Part shown: in pieces, positions 1 through 10,311 of the stretch | Layout of the letters: every line of letters starts with the position of its first letter | Position numbering within the stretch: position 1 is the stretch's first letter | NCBI GenBank assembly: GCA_003313425.1 | Contig: NHZP01000011.1 | Coordinates: 310,001-374,000 of the forward strand | DNA: 64,000 bases | Source: Pseudopyrenochaeta lycopersici | Taxonomy: Eukaryota > Ascomycota > Dothideomycetes > Pleosporales > Pseudopyrenochaetaceae | Direction of reading: 5' to 3' | Program-made: the position numbers and the translations under genes | The notes under the pieces: model-generated | What the model was told of the DNA's origin: nothing | Database searches by the model: none | The model's input: only the letters and a program-made list of their open reading frames with translations

Positions 1-363
1 AGCTGAACAGGCTATTGTATTCAGTTTGGCCCTTGCTATTGAGTCAGGGTTTCTGATGGCTCCTCGAGTAGGGAGACTGGGACGATTTCCAAGTCTTCAC
101 GTTCACTCTTTGTCATCCTAATATTGTGATTTCTTGCGTTTGTCTGCATTTCCTACTTATATTGACGAGGTATCGGCCCCTAATCTTTACTCGACTTGGG
201 TCCTGAAATTATGTTCAGTATACCTATAGCAAGAGCAGTCACTAGGTGCCCTCAACGTGGGGTAATCAAGCCAGCAATTTCTTTGCTCGCGTTTAGTCCC
301 CCGTCGCAGAGAAAGTCCAACGCCGACCCTGACTCTTCCAATCACTCAGTCATAAGACAGGCG

Positions 364-371
364 CATATAAG
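364..371 (+). promoter_or_regulatory. TATA-like box before a small candidate gene
   Basis: The sequence catataag lies about 115 nt upstream of the ATG at 485 and is followed by a pyrimidine-rich and then an A/C-rich leader, the usual layout of an ascomycete core promoter. It is one of the reasons for taking the small gene at 485-834 seriously. No expression evidence is available. Confidence 0.35.
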
Positions 372-484
372 GATCCCTTCAATTCTTTGTCCGTAGCAAA
401 GAACACAAACACAATTTTAGCCCTAAGATACGATTTGTTCCTGAAACCCACTACCTAATCAAAGCCACCACCAAAACCGGCACC

Positions 485-834
485 ATGAGTATGCAGACTA
501 ACGAGGAGACCATCGTCCTCATCACAATGGCGCAACCAACCTCAGACCATGGGATTTGCTGGGTCTTCCAAAGTTGTTTTGCAACCAGTTCAATGTAAAA
601 GTTCTCTTTATTTTTCCAAAACGCCTCGCTGATTTTCACTTGCTAAATTCCTTCGTTGAGGCTGACATCCACACTTCAGGTGGTTGGACGGTTGTGCGGC
701 GCAGAAAGGCCGGATGGGCGATCAAAACGCGGCAACAACTGAAAGAAAGTAAGGAGGAAAAGGATACAAGCAAGGGGCACACTGAATTGAAGAAGTTCAG
801 GAACGTGATGGAGAATGAAGTGCACTTTGAGTGA
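485..834 (+). CDS. possible small two-exon gene, unknown function
   Basis: I do not recognise this protein. The ATG at 485 sits in a strong context (caccatg) behind a TATA-like box and a leader of plausible composition. A continuous frame from the ATG stops at about 592. If the weak donor gtcttc at about 566 joins the acceptor ttcgttgag at about 660, the product is about 83 residues with a basic, lysine- and arginine-rich second half that includes GGWTVVRRRK, and it ends at 834. The donor is poor and no homologue comes to mind. A shorter 35-residue unspliced product, or no gene at all, are the alternatives. No signal peptide or membrane segment is visible. Confidence 0.3.
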
Positions 835-1513
835 CCGAGAATGGAGAGTGATTGGAGCCGAATGTGACGTTATGACCTCGTAGTTGTTACCAACCATATT
901 TTATATAGCACGAAGAGTAATATTTAGATTGCAAGCGGGCCTTGTAAAGATATGAATGTAAAGAAATGTATTGCAAAGCAGCCAGTGCATTAATGCTCTT
1001 CAAGCATGACTCTCTACGGTACCTTTTAGCTCAGGAGGCCTGTCTAGGTACGTGTACACAATTAATCATGTGCACAAACAGTGTTTTTGGCCATCATACT
1101 CCTACAAAAGCACGGAATAGTTCACGAATGAGACCACGAGGTCCACTATGACTTCGAATTGTCAGGCTTATATCAGCACATCAGTACTACTTGACTTAGC
1201 AGCAAAAGTGATGAAAAGTGTGATGTGATTTAATTACCTTTACTCTCTGGATGCAGATTCACTTCCCGTCGCTTCTAATGATTGCGAACAGTGTTCGCTG
1301 TAATTGCCGTAACAACACACTATGTAATCCTTTCATACGTCAGCACTTACAACACAATGTCGTTGTCCGAGGTACTTAAACGCATAATTTACCACATTGC
1401 TTTTCTCCACTCACTCAAAAACTTCACCAGCATCCAGAAGCAAATCAACCATCCCTGACTCTAACAGGAAACATTGACCCAGTTCACCGCTAGCCTTCTC
1501 TAGGAACGCCACT
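835..1513. other. intergenic, nothing recognised
   Basis: About 680 nt of AT-rich sequence with no long reading frame. The last 150 nt are a C/T- then A/C-rich stretch that could be the leader of the small reading frame beginning at 1514. Confidence 0.5.
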
Positions 1514-1807
1514 ATGGAATCTGCACCCACTAACATTGCCGCTCTCACCACTCAGTGCGACCAACACATCCAGTTTGGCAACATGCCTTGCCGCAACCCG
1601 AATTCAGCCCCACTACCATCACATCGCCCTCACAAAGTCTCAGTCTTTAGAGAAATGTTTGAGACAGAGGAACCAAAGAGCATGTCAGATCTTGATAAAG
1701 AGGAGGAAGTGCGCATGGCTAAATCTCAACATGAGAAGCCCAAGGAGATGAGCCATAGGTTCTATGTTTGGATTGCTGGACTGACGAAAAAAATTAACAG
1801 GAAGTAA
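1514..1807 (+). CDS. possible small 97-residue protein, unknown function
   Basis: Single-exon frame of 97 residues starting at an ATG that follows a leader-like pyrimidine- and A/C-rich stretch from about 1400. The product is hydrophilic. It has an acidic patch in the middle (DLDKEEEVRMAK) and a basic end (GLTKKINRK), with no signal peptide and only two cysteines. I recognise no domain. A second frame of 71 residues overlaps it, so some openness is due to composition. It may be a real orphan gene or chance. Confidence 0.35.
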   Translation: MESAPTNIAALTTQCDQHIQFGNMPCRNPNSAPLPSHRPHKVSVFREMFETEEPKSMSDLDKEEEVRMAKSQHEKPKEMSHRFYVWIAGLTKKINRK

Positions 1808-3426
1808 GTAGGCTCATGGCCATGGTGAGTGATGTGGTTGAGCGATGCTTGTCAGCTCTGCCAAACTCATAGTTGTAATGCGCACTTGCATCGTGGGCGT
1901 AGGCTAGTAGTCTCTTACTCTTCGACTGTGTTGGGGTACGGAATTTCTGTTAGTTGGCTAATCAATGATAAGAGCACTTGCAATGTTATAGCTATACGCA
2001 GGATACTTTCATTATCTGAGGTTAAACACAGGACATTCCGTTCATTGACTGTCTTTGTTGCTTTGAACTTAAACAAAGATACAGATTTTGCTTCTTGACA
2101 GTGGTTGTGAAATCATTCCGGACTATCGTAGCGTGAATCTGTGGGGTTATATTGTTATGTGAGTGAGTGTCAGTATATTCTGCAACCTGAAAATACAATT
2201 TGTGACCATAGAGCGAGGTCACGTTGCGATTACAATTCGAGCTTCACTGTGGAGCCACTCAGTATTTTATACCCTGCTTTATCAAACCAGTTCATATAAC
2301 GGTTTAACTTATCTTCTTTAATTATAATCAAAAAGTGCCTACCCGATAACAGACAACATCAATCAACAAGCTAGAACGCCTTGTACCATCACTCGCTACA
2401 GCTTGAGTTCCTCCAGGCGCCTCACTCGACAACTATATCTGCCTCAGCTGGTAACTTTCGGATCTTTATCCCCAGAAACAGTCACGGCAAGTCGGTCAGC
2501 TTCGCCCCGGCTGGGCCAAAGGCATAAATCACTTCTTCAGAACATTTTTCATGGCACTTTGGTGAGCAGGCTCAGTTCCCACCCATCTTCCAACTCACCA
2601 ATGTAAACTGACTAAATTAAGCAGGCTTTGGCAACGCAATTGCCCAGCAGCAGCAAAGACGTTAACTCTCAAGTCCCAGCCTCAATTCGTTGTTCACACA
2701 GTTTCCGTGAATAACCCCTTATGGCTTCTCGCGACAGACCAAGCGTAAGCCTATTCTTATCCGCGCACAGTCTGAAATTTGGGCAAGTGTTAATATACCT
2801 CAGTGCCAGCCATCACCTCCAATAGTAAATGGAAGGTCGTATTCTGTTACCAGAGAATTGTCCTGTGGTCATTCGTCCTCGAATATACATATGAAGTGTA
2901 TTTGATGAAACCTTGAAAATATCCATAGAAACTAGTCTTTACGAAACAAAGCTGGAATTGGAGCCATACTCCCATACCTCGGAAAGATAGTGTGACAAAA
3001 CTAGATGATATTTCGTGACAAAATACCCTCCAGAACATTGCACAAGAAAATGCCTTTCCACTTCGTCGTTCGCACAAGCCTCGAGGCTATTCGCGGCTAT
3101 ATTACTTATGTAGAATGTACTTAGCCGAAAGGAATGAACGAAGCATAGTTCGTCCCTGGTCCAAGAGGTAGCGACCCAAACCCCTCGACTTCGCCGAACA
3201 ACGCCCGACATCCGCGTTACCAGTCATGCCCCCTCCCAAAAATCAATGACAGGCATACTCCACAGCCCCACTCTCCAGCCCCGCACCCATCCCTCCCACC
3301 CACACAATCTCATACGCCGCGCAATCTTGCCAAAAACAACATCCTACAACGACTTCCTTCTCGGACACTGTGCTAGAAGGAGAATATAGTCTATTCACGG
3401 CAGAAATATGTCATGGAACAAGATTA
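1808..3426. other. gene-poor stretch with one doubtful spliced mini-ORF
   Basis: No gene is recognised. Around 2551-2825 a 48-residue product can be built from an ATG at 2551 with two well-formed introns (2562-2624 and 2745-2809, each with GT-AG ends). The product resembles nothing I know. The rest contains only short frames on both strands. Confidence 0.4.
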
Positions 3427-3500
3427 GCCCGGCTGGCACAATTGGTTAGCGCGTGAGACTTTTAATCTCAAGGCTGAGGGTTCGAGTCCCTCGTCGGGCG
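3427..3500 (+). tRNA. tRNA-Lys (anticodon UUU)
   Basis: A complete 74-nt cloverleaf. The acceptor strands GCCCGGC and GTCGGGC pair with one G-U, and the discriminator is G at 3500. The D-arm holds the loop AATTGGTTA. The anticodon stem TGAGA/TCTCA is perfect and closes the loop CTTTTAA, giving the anticodon TTT. The T-arm GAGGG-TTCGAGT-CCCTC is perfect. There is no intron and no encoded CCA, as expected for a nuclear eukaryotic tRNA gene. The internal A and B boxes (tggcacaattgg and ggttcgagtcc) form the Pol III promoter. Confidence 0.97.
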
Positions 3501-3502
3501 AG

Positions 3503-3520
3503 TTTCTTTTTGTTCTTTTT
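3503..3520 (+). terminator. Pol III terminator of the tRNA gene
   Basis: Runs of T (tttcttttt, then a second ttttt) begin 3 nt after the tRNA and fit the oligo-T signal that stops RNA polymerase III. Confidence 0.8.
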
Positions 3521-3839
3521 GGTTTTATGCCTGGAGATGCGTGGGGCTATATACTCCATCATTACTGAATTTGATAAGGCCTTTCCTTTTTGTTGTCGTG
3601 TAGTTGCAGAGTGCGCGAACTGCGTTGAGGTTTGATTTCGGAGACTCCCTGATGGCGGGAGCGGATAACATATCTCCTCTACACACGTAGATTGTAATGA
3701 GAGAAGAACGTCGTATATAATTTTTACTTTTCTTTTTCGTGACTATAGCTATCGCAGACAGGGAGACCACAAGATAGCCATACAGATCAATTGCCACATA
3801 CACACTTCACATTGCTGTACTTCTTCATCACACGTAATC

Positions 3840-5509
3840 TTACTCTGGCGATGCAACTTTCCCAGCGACAAGCGCAATGAGCGCCGCACCTACACCAGAT
3901 CCGTCCTTGGCAATGCCAATTCTGACTCTCTTCTCTCCCTGCTCGCCGATCTCTGGAACCTCACGCAGGGCTTGTCTGATGTGCTCCTCGAAATTCGGGT
4001 AGAACTCAACCAGGGAGCCATCTACACCGACATCAATCACATCCTCCTCTTTTACCTCGACATTTCCACGAGGTGGTTCGATACCAGACTTCTGCTCGGT
4101 AGTGGCGGAGCCTGATGACTGGTTCAGACGCCCGGTGTTGATGACAATACCAGCAATCGCAACGGCGGCAAGACGTGCAGCGCGGCGGCCGATGGCACCG
4201 GCAATTTCACGAACGGCCTCGGCATCTTCAGCGCTGACGGCCGAGATGTCGTAGTCCTTGTCCAAATTTTGGCGTAGCATGCGAAGACCTGGACTGCTGT
4301 CACCAGCGCACACACTGAGGAAGCTGGTGTCAATGCCCCATTGCTTCCAGATCGGACTGCCCTCATGTATTTGGGTAGTACTGTGGACGTCGTTGGAGGA
4401 TGAGTTGTCATCGGTGAAAAGAGGGACTGCGGGGTCCTTGATGAGTTTGACGAGGGCCAGACGAAGAAGTTCACCCAAAAACATGCCAGATACTCGCTTC
4501 TCGAACATTTGGATGCCAGGGTTTACCGACTTCTCGTCCAGCTCGACATCGTAGGGTGTATTTGGGAGCGTGCGTAGAGAGTTGTCGAACGAGCCCCATT
4601 CGGTGTTGACAATCATCTCACCAGTTGACTTGTCGTACTCGCCAGTATCTTTGCTCTTGGTGAGCTTTGTGACCTTGTCCAGCTTCTCCACATAAGCACC
4701 ATTGGTACCAGTTCCGAAAATTGCACCGAGCAATGTGCCAGTCTTGCCAGGAGAGGTATATGAGCGCGCCATGAGCGTTCCCACAGTATCATTGACCAAA
4801 GCAGCAACCTTGACTGGGAGATGCAGCTCATCGATTTCAGCCTGGAGCAGGGCGCAGACGTCCTTGCCGACCGCATCCTGAATATCAAAGCCCTTTGTCC
4901 AGCGCATCAGCATACCCTTGTTGATACCAATCTGGTTCACGGGGAACGAGAAGGTGAAACCCAGATTGAAAATCTCTTCCTGCTCTAGACTGCCTCCTCC
5001 AGTCTCCCTGCGCTTGAGGGTGCCTGCATAGTGGTCCTCGTGGTGGGTCTTGAGGAAAGCCTCGATCTGTTTTGCGAGGAAGGAGAAGAGCTCTTTCGAC
5101 GTCTTCGCAACCATGAGCTCGCGCGGTATGGGGACTTTGCTCTGTGTGAGGGAGAAGGTTGTATTGCCGTGCAGCTGGATGGAGCAAACGCGAAAGTTGG
5201 TGCCGCCTAGGTCAACAGCCATGTAAAGGCCCTGCACTCGGTCAGACATGTTTATTTACTATTATTGATAGCTGGCTTTTGTACCTTCTCAGTGCCATTG
5301 GGTACCGCAGTGACGTATGTAGGGATTTGGCTCATCTCGGTACCCTCCTTCTGTAAGCCCTCGTCTGCGAGTGGTCAGCGTCCAATTGCCCAGCACGTCT
5401 CGCTGCACATACCCATCTCCCGTATAAACTCCTTGACGGCCTTGTTAACGGCATCCTGTCCAAAGTCAAACTCAGCGGCAACGCGCTTTGCCTGCTCTGC
5501 GAGTGCCAT
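3840..5509 (-). CDS. GLK1: glucokinase (hexokinase family)
   Basis: Phosphorylates glucose with ATP in the cytosol, the first step of glycolysis. Three exons: 5413-5509, 5285-5364 and 3840-5231, with introns of 48 and 53 nt; 522 residues in all. Splicing restores PNGTEKGLYMAVDLGGTNFRV across the last junction. Visible motifs: phosphate-binding LGGTN (about 67-71), the hexokinase signature LGFTFSFPVNQIGINKG (149-165), catalytic Asp in VNDT (207) and FGTGTNGAY (231-239). The sequence is closer to fungal glucokinases than to hexokinase A. The start chosen (MALAEQAKR) matches the usual N-terminus of the family. The frame stays open for 139 codons upstream to an ATG at 5926 (see findings). The next gene upstream, 6975-9625, lies on the same strand. 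Confidence 0.95.
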
Positions 5510-5926
5510 GCTGCGCCTGGGTCTGGTGTTGAAAGTACCGACGAACTTGACTTCCTGTTCGGGCTTTGGACAGATTGGGGGCTGTTCTTGGAAGAGGAAG
5601 GGGTTGCGGAGGGTGATGCCTGGGGAGGAGACGTGCCAATGCTGGTCTTGGGTGAAGAAGTGCAAGACTGAGTGACGGAAGTGGGGTGCAAAGGTCGGGA
5701 TGAAAAGCGCTAGCAGGACGACGGCAAGACCAACTATCGCGTGAGTTACAAGAGGGGCTCGAGAAAGCTCACGCCGGCGGGGACTCGAACTGGGCAGATG
5801 AGTGGCTTTAATTGGGCTCCTTGGGCTGGCAGACGAACTGCTGTTTCGCGTCGTTTGTTCGGTGACCATCACATGCCCCGCTTTGTCCGAGTGAGACGAA
5901 CCTATGGCAGCGGAGGAACCCAACAT

Positions 5927-6974
5927 TCAATTACCTTGCATCTACAGTAATGTCATGCATGCCAACGCGTTGAAGATTGAGAGAACTGTGCCATTGGAGC
6001 GTGCCGTCCTCGTCTTGGGGTACGTGCGAGCACTGCTTGCGCTAGCGGATTCAAAACGAGGGGCATTCAAACATCGCGAAGCGGCCAGCGAGCCGTCTCC
6101 CATCTAGGCACATCCATGTTACGTAGGCGGCTGGCTTACCCCGGAATTCGATAGGGCACATGACAGGACCTAGAACTTTGCTTCCGAAAACCCCGTCCTT
6201 GTAGAGCTCTTGGCTCTGGATAAATGGACAAGTAGATTAAAGTGGAAAGAACGTCTTGCTTTTGTTACTCGCTCAGCTATATGTTCTGCTGCCAACTTCC
6301 CCTTCTCTACTGTCTCGCAGCTAAACACCAGCCCGCTCTCCATGTCGATAAGGGATAGATAGATAGTATACACTAGGTTAGGCGGATACAGCACTGAGAA
6401 TAGGTGCCACCGCGGCACAGAGAGATAGATGCCTTAAAGCAAGAAAAAGGAAACCATGTGCATGTATCGAGAACTCCTGATCGGAACACAAACACCCAAC
6501 CCAAATGAGCAGCCCATGCAAGAAAATCATGATTAGCGGGTGCCCCGTCGTCGGGAAAGGAAGGACGTGCCGCCGCAGAGACGTCTACAGTATGTACGAT
6601 AGAGACAAAAAGAAACTTGAAGCAACGACCCCTGCGCGAGGCCGGTTTGTGTACGTGCAAATGTCCTCCGTGAACCAAATTCTAATATTCATCATTAAGT
6701 ATCCACCATGAGCTCCAAACAAAGCCCCTGGTTATTCATAAAGCCTCCCCGGCCCCTAATTTTTTTTTGGAGCGGCCGGATAGTGATAAAATCCGATGCG
6801 TGTGCGTATTGCAGAAGAGAAAGTCAAATGAGCGATGCCGAGGGTGGTTAAGAACTTGGGTCGAACTGCAGATGATGCTGTCAATCGTATCGCAGAGGTC
6901 GATACAGCGCCCATGCAAAATGTCAACATAGTCCAAGTCGGCTACCGCACGAGAAATTCGAACGAATACCCTCT
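5927..6974. other. glucokinase promoter and downstream region of the ketopantoate-reductase-like gene
   Basis: About 1 kb between two minus-strand genes. Only short overlapping frames are present and no recognisable coding or RNA feature. A T-run at 6762-6769 lies in the probable 3' region of the right-hand gene. Confidence 0.5.
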
Positions 6975-9625
6975 TTACCGTACGCCGAGCGGAGGCCGGG
7001 GTCCAAGGCTACTCTGGCTACTGTGCGCAGAGTTTTCTGAGTCTAGTTGACCGCTGCTACCACTAGCACTTCCAGTCAGACTGCGAACTTGAGGACGAGA
7101 CTTGGGCGGATAAAGAGTGCTCACCCCAGCGTGTTGTTCAACTTGATGCGGTGCTACTGCGTTGCCTAGTCCCGGAGGATGCCGTGGAACTGGCTGTCTC
7201 ATGCCAGGAGGCGAGGGACGACCATTTGGTGGCATTCCATTTGGACCCATGCCATTCGGAGGCATGCCGTTGGGACCATAACCATTTGGCGGAGAGGGTC
7301 GGCCAACTGGCCGTGGGCCAGGGCTGAGAGGATTGCCAGGCGACTGGCTAGTTCGGCGAGGATTTGGAGGATATGCCCCATAGTTCCCGCCGGCTTGGAG
7401 ATCATCTAGACGAGCGGCCGTCAGTGAATTAGTTCTCGACTGTGCGCCCATGGTTCCGCGATCAACATCTCCGTAGCGATTGGATGAATAGCCCATAAGA
7501 GGATTATTCATGATCGAATCGTGAAGTCCAGGAACATTTGCAATCATCTGAGCACTACCCCGATTCTTGTTCATTGTGGGACGCGCGAATGGGTTTCTGG
7601 ATCGACCACCTGACCCAGGGCCAAAGCCTGAGCCCTCTGGGTTTTTCCGAATCTGACTCGCACTGGGCAACTTGCGGTTGCGACGTGATGTAACACTCAT
7701 CATATCAAAGTTGTCGGGATCAATCATTGGTCCCCGACCTCCCATCGGATCAAAGTAGTCATCGCCATCGTCGTCGTCGTCATCAAAACCACCCATTGAG
7801 GGAGGTGGCGGAGGTCGGCCTCGGCCAGGTCCACCTGGTCCACGGCGCATGTTGAGCTCCTGCTCCCTAAGTTGAAGCTCCCTCTGTCTCAGCATCAGTT
7901 CTCTTTCCCGAAGCGAGAGGTTATTAGAGGAGTTTCCAGCACTGTCATAGTTGCCGCCGTTAAGAGCTCCCTCGTCGCCCATGTTGTCGTAGAGCATCAA
8001 GTGCGAAAACTCTTCGAGATTGCCGTCTTCAAATGAGGGGCGCCGTTGACCGTTTGGAGCTCCATTCATTCTGGGAGGATAGCCATTTGGGCCAGGAGGT
8101 GGGCCACGACGCATCATCGGCTGATTGCCGTTTATCGAAGGGGCACGGCTTCCTGGTCGAGGGCCGCCCTTCATCGGACCGTTGCCGTTCATCATCATTG
8201 GGCCCCCTGGGCCACCTGCAGAGGGTCCCCGTGGCAATGGGGCTGACGAGAGTCTGGGTGGTGGCGGTGGCTGCATGCCATTCTGAGGCGAGCCTGTGGG
8301 GGCGGCCGCTGGCCGGGTTCGGTTTACAATGTTGAGATGGTGGAGGGTAGCGTACAATGTCTCAATTCGAGGGATGGAAACACCAGCTTCCTGTGCAAGC
8401 TTCAATGGAGATCCCAGATAGGTCTCAATCTCCATGGGTCGTTTGGCTTCAAAGTCCATCCACATGGTACTGTTGTTCTCTTGGGGAGTGATCATTTGTT
8501 GTATTGTTGTTTCCCGGAAGTCGGCTGGGAATTTGCAGTCCTGGGCATTGGCAAGCGCGAGCATCTCGTCGAGCACGCCTGTGATGAGAGCTCGTACACC
8601 AACCTTCTCTATCAATTCCGCATGGTTGGGTGTTTCGAAGAGAATACTGGCCGGGTGGAAGGCAATTGGGCTAAATTTCAGTTAGTCGGTGAATGGCAGG
8701 AAGTAGTAGATTACGTACCCAATCATGCGCTCGTATTGCTGTTGTCGTATGTTCAGCGAGACTTTGCAATCGACCTGGCCCGAGCTCAACGTCATGGCTA
8801 AAGCCTCTGCCATATCTGATTGAATTTGTGCCGGAATGGCAGCATTCTTGTTTGCAGGGCCGACCCAAATGTCTGTAGCGCCCTTGTGTTCAAACTCGCT
8901 AGCTCCAAGCTGTGAAATCTCTGCCCCAGATACTAGTGAGAGAATGACGTTTGTAGGGAAACGCTGTTCCAAATATGACTCGACCCCGAGGCTATGTGTG
9001 GTGTTCATGAGGATGCACGTATGCTGTGGAGAGACGACCGACTCGATGATGTTGGCGATATCGTAGACATCGGGAAGGGCCTTTACGCAGAGCAGCACAT
9101 AGTCGAAAGGCTGTTTGGAAGAATGGGCAGCGTCTTCTGGGGTTCGGACGACTGCGGACGGTGTCAGTTGTGCAAACGTAAAAGTTGTGAATGGAATGGG
9201 GAGACGTACCAGAGTGTGGCTTGAATCGCTCATTACCATAGAGCGCGGATCTGGACAATGATTAGCAAGGGTCTCGCATCAATTGAGCAGGGTGAAGGTA
9301 CTTGAAGGAGATGCCATATTGGGCAACGCTATCGAATCCAGACTTCCATACGAGGGTGACGTCGCAGGCATTCGTTGCTTGGAGCCGCCATGATAAGAAC
9401 GCTGAGACGGCATTTCCGCCCACTGTTGGCTGTCAGCAAACATGGCCGGTATGGGGGTGACGTGGACAAGCTGGAGGAGACGAATGGGCCCACACAGCTC
9501 TTGGCTGAGTGTCCGGGGCACGAGTGCAGGCGGGTACAAAGGACCTGTCGCTCTCCATTGTGCGACGGGCGATGGCGGGATGACGCACCTGACAAAATGC
9601 GCAGTCTGGGGACAGCGGGAGCCAT
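6975..9625 (-). CDS. ketopantoate-reductase-like protein with long Pro/Gly-rich tail
   Basis: Five exons: 9589-9625, 9302-9422, 9210-9250, 8719-9151 and 6975-8670; introns of 166, 51, 58 and 48 nt; 775 residues. Residues 1 to about 330 resemble the ApbA/PanE (2-dehydropantoate 2-reductase) fold: an N-terminal nucleotide-binding region starting LSVGGNAVSAFLS, the strand DYVLLCVKALPDV, and a helical C-terminal half starting GPIAFHPASILFETP. The glycine pattern GGNAVS differs from the classic GxGxxG, so true pantoate synthesis is not certain. Residues from about 331 to 775 are low-complexity: Pro/Gly/Asn/Met-rich repeats such as NGMPPNGMGPNG, an Arg/Glu/Leu/Gln heptad-like stretch (RELQLREQELNMR) and a poly-Asp run (FDDDDDDGDDYFD). 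Fungal relatives of this type exist; their function is not known to me. Confidence 0.88.
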
Positions 9626-10259
9626 ATTGGGTGGGAGTTGGCAGGAAGTGCTGTCGAGAGGGTGGTGCGGAGAGGGCGGTGGAGAGAGCAAGCCAAAAAG
9701 TTGGCGATGCGGCGGTGGCTGCAACGGCGATTGGTGTGCAGCAGACGGGCAGCGACAGGTGAATTATGGATTAGACTGGTAGCGGAAACGAGCGTGCGGA
9801 GGCCGGGAGCGTAGTTCACACAGGCGACATGAGACAAATGGGCAAAAAGAGAGAGTAGAGTAGGCGTGGGTGCGAGCAAGGACAGGGCAAAAGCGGATTG
9901 TGGTCGCGTTGGCGGACGGCGGGAAGCTGCGGCGACGAATGGGAGTGGGTGGGAAGGAGCGCACAGGTGGGCGCGGGTTCCACGAGGGAGGATGTCAAAG
10001 CGAGCGGACGCCGGCAGCGAGCGAGGGAGGCAGAGGTGGGAGGGAGAGAGAGTTGATGCAAAACGGGCGGAGGAGAGGCGGAGGAGAGGCATGCATTGCG
10101 AGCCAGAGCTTTGCTGGACCAGCGATTCACTTGGACTGGGTCGCCGCTAGCATGCATTAGGCGGCGGGCCTTCACTTATCGCTGGCAAACGCCAAAGCCA
10201 TGGCTGGTGTTATTATGGCGGGGCCGTGCTGGCATCGTCATTGTTTTTTGCTTCACGAT
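9626..10259. promoter_or_regulatory. promoter and leader of the ketopantoate-reductase-like gene
   Basis: On the minus strand this stretch is strongly C/T-rich (for example ctctctccctccc near 10040), typical of core promoters and 5' leaders in filamentous ascomycetes. A 12-bp unit (ggcggaggagag) is repeated in tandem at about 10068-10092. Confidence 0.45.
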
Positions 10260-10265
10260 TAGTAG

Positions 10266-10311
10266 TCTGTGTCTGTGTCTGTGCCTGTGTCTGCGCTGGC
10301 TGGCTGGCTGG
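10266..10311 (+). repeat. microsatellite-like tgtgtc/tggc repeats
   Basis: Imperfect repeats of tgtgtc (10266-10293) followed by three and a half copies of tggc (10295-10311). They lie where the pyrimidine bias changes strand between the upstream leader and the following C-rich region. Confidence 0.7.

Noticed and set aside
5760..5800. A tRNA-T-arm-like string (gttcgagtcc on the minus strand)
   Set aside because: The flanking bases do not form a T-stem and no other tRNA parts are present.
9433..10092. A 219-codon minus-strand frame upstream of the ketopantoate-reductase-like gene
   Set aside because: It lies in the C/T-rich leader region. The true first exon (MAPAVPRLRILS) is in another frame at 9589-9625 and joins the next exon in phase.
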